Part shown: positions 1-4,755 of the stretch, in pieces | How the letters are laid out: each line of letters begins with the position of its first letter | Numbering within the stretch: the stretch's first letter is position 1 | From: CAYGZA01 sp964354135 | GTDB taxonomy: Bacteria; Planctomycetota; Planctomycetia; Pirellulales; Thermoguttaceae | Reading direction: 5' to 3' | NCBI GenBank assembly: GCA_964354135.1 | Contig: CAYGZA010000299.1 | Coordinates: 1 to 8,531, forward strand | Length of the DNA: 8,531 nt | Translations under genes and position numbers: made by a program | Notes under the pieces: generated by a model | Databases searched by the model: none | Told to the model about the DNA's origin: nothing | Seen by the model: only the letters and a program-made list of their open reading frames with translations

Positions 1-62
1 AGGTCATATTGCCGCTGGACTACGTCCTGGCGGTCAACGGCCCGTGGATCGACCTACCGTAA
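1..62 (+). CDS. 3' end of an unidentified gene (partial)
   Basis: Reading from base 3, the sequence encodes 19 residues, VILPLDYVLAVNGPWIDLP, and then a TAA stop at 60-62. Seventeen of the 19 codons end in G or C, which fits the coding bias of the window, and the peptide has the mixed hydrophobic/acidic character of a genuine C-terminus. The other two forward frames stay open here but give unlikely Arg/Thr/Ser-rich peptides. The product cannot be recognised from so short a tail. It lies on the same strand as the methyltransferase-like remnant that starts 94 bases downstream, so the two may once have been neighbours in one transcript; that is inference. Confidence 0.55.
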   Translation, partial: VILPLDYVLAVNGPWIDLP

Positions 63-156
63 TCCGAGGCACGCCCGAGGACGCGAGAGAGAATTCCATC
101 CGTCGCCTGCCATCCAGCTTCCTGGGAGCGCGGCTGGCCGGCGTGGAACTGCCGAC

Positions 157-396
157 ATGAGCAGGAAGCGATTTCTCGAGGCCGTGGTCCGGCGGGCCGC
201 GGCCTCTTCTGTTGTCTTCGGAACGGGCACCTCCATCGTCTGCCGGGAGCTGATGGAGTGCGTGGGGGCGTTTTTCCCCGAGGCCCACCTGGACGCCGAG
301 AAAATGGCGGCCCTCGCGATGGCGGGCCACACGCTCCTGGGCTTCGACGTGGTGCGGCAGGGAGAGCCGCGCTTTCTCGCAGCCTGCACCCGATGA
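157..396 (+). pseudogene. Truncated MtaA/CmuA/UroD-family methyltransferase N-terminus
   Basis: This 79-codon ORF opens with MSRKRFLEAV and continues with TSIVCRELMECVGAFFPEAH (about residues 25-44), then LDAEKMAALAMAGH and LLGFDVV. This pattern is typical of the first 60 or so residues of corrinoid-dependent MtaA/CmuA methyltransferases in the uroporphyrinogen decarboxylase superfamily (usual form: ERFL, then a GEPVDRVP-like stretch, TSI, ELM, FPEAH, D.EKMA, GFD). Full-length members are about 330-380 aa TIM barrels, so the barrel and the zinc and substrate sites are missing. The GEPVDR-like stretch is replaced by an Ala/Arg-rich run, and after GFDVV the sequence leaves the family and stops within 14 residues. 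No Shine-Dalgarno sequence precedes the ATG. I read it as a decayed remnant. A short expressed protein is possible but less likely. The family assignment is from memory of the motif, not from a search. Confidence 0.55.
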
Positions 397-426
397 ATCC
401 TGACGCGGGGAGGCGGCGGCCCAACG

Positions 427-457
427 GACTTCCGAAGTCATCGAGACTTCGGAAGTC
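427..457. terminator. Perfect 13-bp stem-loop between convergent genes
   Basis: The arm GACTTCCGAAGTC (427-439) and its exact reverse complement GACTTCGGAAGTC (445-457) flank a 5-base loop, ATCGA. The last base of the structure is the first base of the lgt stop codon on the minus strand (457-459), and the + strand ORF ends at 396, so the hairpin sits where both transcripts should end. Neither strand has a U-tract after it, so it is not a classical intrinsic terminator. It may still act as a factor-assisted terminator or as 3'-end protection of the lgt mRNA. Each arm is itself a 6+1+6 palindrome. Confidence 0.6.
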
Positions 458-1761
458 TAACGCGGCAACTCGGTCTTGCCGAGGCTGGTCGAGGCGAAAT
501 CGGCCGGAAACGCCTTGCCGGTCGGGCGGTGCAGCAGAACGTACCATAGCCCCATCGCCGCCGCGAAGATGATCACGCTTGCGACCTGGCCGATGGTAAG
601 GATGGTCCCAAAGACCGCCGGCTCATCGGTTCGGACGAACTCCATCAGGAAACGGCTGATCGGGTAAATGGTCAGGGCCAAAGCGATGAGCTCGCCGTCG
701 CGGCGCCGGAACGGGTCGTAGGCCAACAGAAACAGGCCCAGCAGGAGGGCGTCGATCGCGCTGTAGAGCTGGGTGGGATGAGTTGGAAGGCTGCCGGGGA
801 GCGAATCGGCGACGAGCCATCGCGCGGAGGCCGGGCCATCCGCCGTCGCAACCTCCACTGGCGAGCCGGGGCGGTGGACGCTGAAGAGCGCTATCTCGGC
901 TTCGCGGACCGTGGTCACGCGCACGCCGTTGATGGCGCGGATCGTCTGCCGGGGACGGAGACCCTGCTGCTCGGCCGGCGAGCCCGGCTCTACGGCGGCG
1001 ACGGTCGGCCCGTTGCCCGATCCGACGATCTTCAGCCCATGAAGGAAGAGCCTTCCCTCCTCGACTTGCCGCACGTGGGGGGGCGTGCCGAAAGGGAAAG
1101 ATACCGCCCAGGGCAGCTCGCACGGGCCGCCGAAGCAGCAGCCGTTCAAGAAGCAGCCGATCCGCCCCAGCGTCAGCCCCAGAAGCATCCCCGGGGCCAC
1201 GAGGTCCAGCGTGGCCCATACGGGCCACTTCTCGCGGATCGCAAAGGCGATGAACCCCGCGACCCCGCCGGCCAACGAGCCGTAGACCACCAGGCCGCCT
1301 TGGGTGATATTGACGATTTCCCAGAGCATTTCGGAGAGAGTCTCTTTCTCGAAGTCGGACCAGTACTCGACGACGTAGAAGAGCCTTGCCGCGATAATCC
1401 CGGGAATGATCCCCCAGAGAACGAGCGTGATGACCCGGTCGGGATCGAGACCCACGCGGTAGCCGCGCCAGGCGGAAACGGCGGCCCCGGCGACGACGCC
1501 CAGGAAGAACATGACCCCATAGCCCCGGATCGGCAGACCGTGGTACGGCGCGGCGATCTTCGGCAAGACAAACCAAATCACGGCGCCGATCAAGAGCGGA
1601 ATGGGCAGGTGGCTAAGGGTCTCGGCGCTTAGGCCGTGGCGGCGGCCGACCCAATAGAGCAGCACCGCGGTCCCGACGGCGCATAGCGCCAGGAGCAGCC
1701 CGGCACCGAATAGCCGCAGGCCGCCGACTTGTTCCGGGATGGTATAGATGGTTTGCAGCAT
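457..1761 (-). CDS. lgt: Prolipoprotein diacylglyceryl transferase with embedded PDZ domain
   Basis: Lgt moves diacylglycerol from phosphatidylglycerol to the lipobox cysteine of prolipoproteins in the cytoplasmic membrane. At 434 aa it is about 140 aa longer than E. coli Lgt (291). Seen here: GLPIRGYGVMFFLG (75-88), the signature GRIGCFLNGCCFGG (199-212), HPTQLY (328-333) and IYPISRFLMEF (365-375). By motif alignment, R200, Y366, R370 and E374 match E. coli R143, Y235, R239 and E243, while H103 aligns with Y160 in GGLVVYGSLAGG. Two unusual parts stand out. Residues 1-73 add a membrane segment pair that resembles the next element of the same protein. Residues about 232-325 form an insert carrying a PDZ domain (about 244-308, with VEPGSPAEQQGL and AINGVRV). 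The ATG lies 3 bases after the panC stop, with no clear ribosome site, which suggests translational coupling. It is the last gene of the folK-panC-lgt unit. Family certain; role of the PDZ unknown. Confidence 0.93.
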   Translation of the reverse strand: MLQTIYTIPEQVGGLRLFGAGLLLALCAVGTAVLLYWVGRRHGLSAETLSHLPIPLLIGAVIWFVLPKIAAPYHGLPIRGYGVMFFLGVVAGAAVSAWRGYRVGLDPDRVITLVLWGIIPGIIAARLFYVVEYWSDFEKETLSEMLWEIVNITQGGLVVYGSLAGGVAGFIAFAIREKWPVWATLDLVAPGMLLGLTLGRIGCFLNGCCFGGPCELPWAVSFPFGTPPHVRQVEEGRLFLHGLKIVGSGNGPTVAAVEPGSPAEQQGLRPRQTIRAINGVRVTTVREAEIALFSVHRPGSPVEVATADGPASARWLVADSLPGSLPTHPTQLYSAIDALLLGLFLLAYDPFRRRDGELIALALTIYPISRFLMEFVRTDEPAVFGTILTIGQVASVIIFAAAMGLWYVLLHRPTGKAFPADFASTSLGKTELPR

Positions 1762-1764
1762 GGT

Positions 1765-2637
1765 TCATTCGGCCGGCGGTTCCAGGAAGCAGTTGTCGAT
1801 CAGCCGGGTACTGCCGAAGACGACCGCCAGCGCAGCCAATGTCCGGCCGCGGACCTCGGCCACCGGCTCCAGGGTCTCGGGATCGACCAGGGCGACGTAG
1901 TCGATCTGCGACGGCCCGGCGGAAAGGATCACCCTTCGCATCTGCTCGGCGATCGCGGCCGCATTGCGGTGGCCCTGGGCCATCAGGTCCCCGGCCAGGC
2001 ACAGGCTGGTGAAGAGGACCGCGGCCCGCTTGCGCTCCTCGGGCGCGAGATAGCGGTTGCGGGAACTCATCGCCAGGCCGTCCGGCTCCCGCACGATCGG
2101 GCACACGCGGATCGAAAGCGGAACGTTCAAGTCCTCCACCAGCCGGCGGATCACGAGGGCTTGCTGGTAGTCTTTCTGGCCGAAATAAGCCGCGTGCGGC
2201 CCGACCATGAGAAAGAGCTTGAGCACGATCGTGGCCACACCGCGGAAGTGCGTCGGCCGGAACTGGCCCTCCAGCGGCAATGCCGCCGGGCCCACTTCCA
2301 CCCACGTCGAAAAACCGGGGGGATAAACTTCTTCGTCACGCGGGGCGAACACGGCGTCGACTCCGCAACCGGCCAACAACTCCAGGTCCTCCGCGAGCGT
2401 TCTGGGGTAGCGTCGATAATCCTCGGCGGGACCGAACTGGCTTGGATTGACGTAGATGGAAACGACGGTGAAATCGCACTCCGCCCGGCACGCCCGCACC
2501 AGGCTCAAGTGCCCCTCGTGCAGGGCGCCCATGGTCGGCACCAGGCCGATCCGCTTTCCGTCCCGACGGACGGGAGCGAGCGCATCGCGGAGCGCCGCCA
2601 CGTCGGCAATCAACCGCGGCTGGCCCGATGGGCTCAT
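1765..2637 (-). CDS. panC: Pantothenate synthetase
   Basis: PanC condenses (R)-pantoate with beta-alanine, using ATP through a pantoyl-adenylate intermediate, to make pantothenate in the cytoplasm. The 290-aa product has the usual family length (about 280). Visible motifs are the nucleotidyltransferase HIGH-like site VPTMGALHEGH (33-43), NPSQFGPAEDY (64-74), FRPTHFRGV (126-134), FGQKD (152-156) and the KMSKS-like MSSRNRYL (190-197), all in the expected order. An in-frame GTG at 2655 would add six residues, but GAGAGGA sits only just upstream of the ATG at 2637 and the GTG has no ribosome site, so I place the start at 2637. The gene follows folK by 73 bases and is followed by lgt after 3 bases. 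No panB, panD or panE is seen in the window. Confidence 0.95.
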   Translation of the reverse strand: MSPSGQPRLIADVAALRDALAPVRRDGKRIGLVPTMGALHEGHLSLVRACRAECDFTVVSIYVNPSQFGPAEDYRRYPRTLAEDLELLAGCGVDAVFAPRDEEVYPPGFSTWVEVGPAALPLEGQFRPTHFRGVATIVLKLFLMVGPHAAYFGQKDYQQALVIRRLVEDLNVPLSIRVCPIVREPDGLAMSSRNRYLAPEERKRAAVLFTSLCLAGDLMAQGHRNAAAIAEQMRRVILSAGPSQIDYVALVDPETLEPVAEVRGRTLAALAVVFGSTRLIDNCFLEPPAE

Positions 2638-2640
2638 CGT

Positions 2641-2647
2641 TCCTCTC
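2641..2647 (-). promoter_or_regulatory. Ribosome binding site deciding the panC start
   Basis: On the minus strand GAGAGGA ends 3 bases before the ATG at 2637 (4 bases from the GAGG core). The spacing is short but usable. It lies inside the alternative GTG-started reading frame (2655), so it favours the shorter PanC. Confidence 0.5.
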
Positions 2648-2689
2648 GCCGTCACCTACTAGGATCAGCCCCGACCCAACAAGCCGGTA

Positions 2690-2705
2690 CTCCGCCCCCG
2701 CGGAG
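2690..2705. other. Small inverted repeat in the folK-panC gap
   Basis: CTCCGC and GCGGAG (6-bp arms) are separated by CCCC, a few bases after the folK stop. No T-tract follows on the minus strand, and panC has no obvious promoter of its own here, so an attenuating or mRNA-processing hairpin is as likely as termination. It could also be chance in GC-rich DNA. The remainder of the 73-base gap shows nothing recognisable. Confidence 0.25.
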
Positions 2706-2710
2706 GGTCT

Positions 2711-3775
2711 CTACTGCATCGCGTCGATGGCCGCGAGGACCTCCTGCGCCGCGCCGTCGAGGTCGCGGTCTTCGCAGCAAAGCACGGGCCCGACGTCCGG
2801 CCGGCGCGATCGGCGGAGGATCGCCTCGCGAATGCGATCGAGCGTCTCCGGCCCGAGCCGCGGCTGACCCGGAGCCCCACGCGGGCCCACTGGCTCCGTC
2901 AGCCGCTCACTCGGTGCATCCAAGACCACGAGCAATTTCGGCTTCACGAGGGATTCGGCAACGCTCTCCCAATACTGCACGACCGCCGCAAAGCCCTCCG
3001 CAGCGAGCCCCGTGGCGGCAAGCCCCAGCGACTGCTCGACCCAGTAATCGCTGATTGCCAACCCTTGCGGCACGCGCCATTCCGGGGCGTCGGCCGCCAG
3101 GAGTTCGGCCCTTTGTCGGAGGAATTCTATCGCCAAGGCGCAGGCGTTTCCAGACGAGTCGGCCAAGAGAGCCCCCTCGCAAGCAGGGTCCACTGGGTCG
3201 GCAATCAGCCTGGCGGCACCGGCCCGGCGGCCGTTGAGGACCTCGACCAGCCGGGAGGCAAGCACTGTCTGGCCCACACCTGACGGGCCGGTCACTGCGA
3301 CGTAGCCTGCGGCCGAGTTGAGGTGCCTCAAGAGCCGGGCAATCGTCCAGCCGGTCGTCGGATGGATCATCGACGCGGCGATCTCCGCAGCCGGCTCCAG
3401 CACGAAGCGGCGCCAGGCCATGCGCGGATGGGGCAAGACCAGCGTCGGCGTGCGAAGGACCAGCCGATCGTACAAGAGGAGATCGAGGTCGAGCGTGCGC
3501 GGGCCCCAGCGATGCCGCCGGAGCCTCCCAAGCTCGCCTTCCACCTCGAAGAGCACGTTGGCAAGCGATTCCGGCGGGAGCGAGGTCTCCGACAGCAAGG
3601 CGCCGTTGAGAAAACGCGGCTGCCCGGGCGGGCCGCCGGCGGGCGCGGTCTCGCACCACCGGCTCTGCGCGACGACGCGGACCGCATCGCACCGCTTGAG
3701 AAGCTCGACCGCTCGATCGAGTGTTTGCCGCCGGTTCCCAATGTTGGACCCCAGACCGATCAGACAGGTAGCCAT
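2711..3775 (-). CDS. folK: HPPK (FolK) fused to a deoxynucleoside-kinase-like domain
   Basis: The first 155 residues are 6-hydroxymethyl-7,8-dihydropterin pyrophosphokinase, which transfers pyrophosphate from ATP to the pterin in folate synthesis. Seen: IGLGSNIGNR (6-15), SRWCETAP (38-45), the family signature RWGPRTLDLDLLLYD (89-103), PHPRM (115-119) and RRFVLEPAAEIA (122-133). A normal HPPK ends near residue 160. Here about 200 residues follow that resemble the deoxynucleoside kinase/thymidylate kinase P-loop fold: YVAVTGPSGVGQT (158-170), a helix FLRQRAELLAAD (218-229), AISDYW (240-245) and PKLLVVLDAPSERL (279-292). In the P-loop, the lysine of GxxxxGKT is Gln169, and the Arg-rich LID is poorly preserved, so kinase activity is doubtful. 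The ATG at 3775 lacks a strong ribosome site. It heads the folK-panC-lgt unit. HPPK assignment is firm; the kinase-fold assignment is from motif recall. Confidence 0.9.
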   Translation of the reverse strand: MATCLIGLGSNIGNRRQTLDRAVELLKRCDAVRVVAQSRWCETAPAGGPPGQPRFLNGALLSETSLPPESLANVLFEVEGELGRLRRHRWGPRTLDLDLLLYDRLVLRTPTLVLPHPRMAWRRFVLEPAAEIAASMIHPTTGWTIARLLRHLNSAAGYVAVTGPSGVGQTVLASRLVEVLNGRRAGAARLIADPVDPACEGALLADSSGNACALAIEFLRQRAELLAADAPEWRVPQGLAISDYWVEQSLGLAATGLAAEGFAAVVQYWESVAESLVKPKLLVVLDAPSERLTEPVGPRGAPGQPRLGPETLDRIREAILRRSRRPDVGPVLCCEDRDLDGAAQEVLAAIDAMQ

Positions 3776-3932
3776 GCCAGGAAGCCGGCGGGAAACATGG
3801 GGACAATAGCGCGACGCTCATCCCCCGGGGCGCGAACGAGAGACATGGGGGAGGCCTTCCCGGCCGCGACAAGAGCCGCCGACTGTCGTTCCTGCGGTCG
3901 CCGTTCCCCCGAGTAGCGCTTGGTAGCCATCC

Positions 3933-3960
3933 ATTGTGCGCCCGGGGCTTCCGCTGTCAA
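3933..3960 (-). promoter_or_regulatory. Candidate sigma70 promoter of the folK-panC-lgt operon
   Basis: On the minus strand there is a perfect -35 TTGACA (3960-3955), a 16-base spacer and CACAAT (3938-3933; four of six match TATAAT). Transcription would start near 3926, leaving about 150 bases of leader before the folK ATG at 3775. Confidence 0.55.
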
Positions 3961-4044
3961 GGATGGTGAGGCAGTCCCCCGGGAATCTCCGGCAAAGCCG
4001 TCACAACCGGCCGAGGCTGGGTGCGAGCACGGCGGGACGGGGCC

Positions 4045-4072
4045 TTGAGAACGTAGCCAAAGCGATTAAACT
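4045..4072 (+). promoter_or_regulatory. Candidate promoter of the secreted repeat-protein gene
   Basis: TTGAGA (4045-4050, five of six match TTGACA), a 16-base spacer and TAAACT (4067-4072, four of six match TATAAT). The start of transcription would be near 4079, giving a leader of about 43 bases that contains the ribosome site at 4108. Confidence 0.45.
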
Positions 4073-4107
4073 GGGAGCTATGCAAAACCTGAGCCGTCGT
4101 CCAATCC

Positions 4108-4113
4108 AAGGAG
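4108..4113 (+). promoter_or_regulatory. Strong Shine-Dalgarno fixing the start at 4122
   Basis: AAGGAG lies 8 bases before ATG 4122. The frame stays open upstream to 3936, but those extra residues precede the signal peptide and much of the extension lies upstream of the candidate promoter. Confidence 0.7.
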
Positions 4114-4121
4114 AGGACCCC

Positions 4122-4640
4122 ATGAAGCCAGTTCGTCCAGCCATTTTCATCCTGGCGGCAATCGCCACGCTGGCCGCACTCAATCGGGCGGACGCCGCCC
4201 GCTGCGTCCGCAAGAGGTGCGCAGCCGTAGCCTGCCAGCCGGCGTGCCGGGAACCGGCAACGGTCGCAATGAAGTCGGCGGAGCCGCCCCGGCAAGCTGC
4301 GACCCAGCAGATTATCTGGGAACAGGCAGGCGGGACGGAGCCACGCGCGGCGATGGTTCCCATTCCAGAAAAGCTGAATGAGCCCACTTTGGCCCCGCCG
4401 GAACCACCCGAAGCGGAGCGTCCCGGGCAGGTGATCCTCGTCCGGATCGAGGCCGACCAGGCAGTCTTGGCCGAGCCACTCCCACCGCTGGTGCCGGTTC
4501 CCGAGGAGCAGAACGAGCCGACGCCGGCCTCGCCGGACCAGGCGGACAACGAGCGTCGCGGTCGAGTGATCGTGGTGCAGGTGGAGGCCGAACAAGGCAT
4601 GCCCGGCACGCGCGACGTGCCGGTTGAGGACGGCGATTGA
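4122..4640 (+). CDS. Secreted protein with four-cysteine cluster and two 36-residue repeats
   Basis: I do not recognise this 172-aa protein. It starts with a signal peptide: MKPVR, then a hydrophobic run (about 6-20) and a likely cleavage after ADA (23-25). The mature N-terminus carries C28, C33, C38 and C42 among basic residues, so it could form disulfides or bind metal. The rest is rich in Pro, Glu and Ala. Residues 78-113 and 123-158 are two gapless repeats, VP(I/V)PE..NEPT followed by G.VI.V..EA.Q, joined by a 9-residue linker. Excluding the first residue of each, 19 of 35 positions are identical. The final residues are acidic. There is no lipobox and no second membrane segment, so an exported, partly disordered protein is likely. 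It is divergent from folK and 115 bases upstream of the flippase gene on the same strand; whether they are co-transcribed is unclear. Confidence 0.75.
   Translation: MKPVRPAIFILAAIATLAALNRADAARCVRKRCAAVACQPACREPATVAMKSAEPPRQAATQQIIWEQAGGTEPRAAMVPIPEKLNEPTLAPPEPPEAERPGQVILVRIEADQAVLAEPLPPLVPVPEEQNEPTPASPDQADNERRGRVIVVQVEAEQGMPGTRDVPVEDGD
4353..4595 (+). repeat. Two-copy imperfect tandem repeat inside the secreted protein
   Basis: Unit 1 is 4353-4460 and unit 2 is 4488-4595, a period of 135 bases. At the protein level they align without gaps over 36 residues. The units have diverged, with many conservative changes (I/V, D/E), so the duplication is old and appears to be under protein-level constraint. 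Confidence 0.7.
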
Positions 4641-4685
4641 CCTGCCGCCGGTGGACGCTATGGTAGACTGAGCCGTTTGGCCGCG

Positions 4686-4741
4686 CTCCGGCCGGAGGGC
4701 GGTTGGATGGCCACCCCGGTCGGATCGAAACCGCCGTTTCG
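4686..4741. other. Palindromic elements upstream of the flippase gene
   Basis: CTCCGGCCGGAG (4686-4697) is a perfect 12-bp palindrome. CGAAAC and GTTTCG (4726-4731 and 4736-4741) form a 6-bp stem with a CGCC loop, 14 bases before the GTG start at 4756. They could end the upstream transcript or influence flippase translation. No T-tract follows and no good -35/-10 pair was found in this 115-base gap. Confidence 0.3.
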
Positions 4742-4755
4742 CCGGTGAGCCGTCT

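Larger units (their letters stand above)
3776..4121. other. Divergent intergenic region between folK and the secreted-protein gene
   Basis: This 346-base stretch separates two divergent genes and holds candidate promoters for both (minus strand 3960-3933, plus strand 4045-4072). The part from 3776 to 3927 would be the untranslated leader of folK mRNA. In it a minus-strand reading frame from ATG 3930 to its stop at 3760 (56 codons) runs across the folK start; its basic, low-complexity peptide matches nothing I know. Overlapping ORFs on both strands here look like high-GC shadows. I see no T-box, riboswitch or tRNA-like fold by eye, but could not fold the leader. Confidence 0.4.

Noticed and set aside
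1..396. Continuous open frame from base 1 through the methyltransferase-like ORF
   Set aside because: The upstream part in this frame is an unlikely Arg/Ser/Thr-rich string, and the neighbouring frame ends with a plausible protein tail at 62.
778..1632. Long + strand ORF of 284 aa opposite lgt
   Set aside because: It is the complement of lgt, has an Asp/Arg/Gly-heavy composition with no recognisable domain, and lgt motifs are unmistakable on the other strand.
1729..3054. 441-aa + strand ORF opposite panC and the FolK fusion
   Set aside because: Shadow of strong minus-strand genes; the sequence is His/Arg/Pro-rich, lacks a domain and ends in low-complexity Pro/Arg text.
2907..3872. 321-aa minus-strand ORF in another frame of folK
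   Set aside because: Frame shadow of folK, Arg/Pro/Gly-rich, while the folK frame carries all HPPK signatures.
3936..4121. Upstream extension of the secreted protein to ATG 3936
   Set aside because: It would bury the signal peptide 62 residues inside the protein and run through the candidate promoter; AAGGAG before 4122 fits the shorter form.
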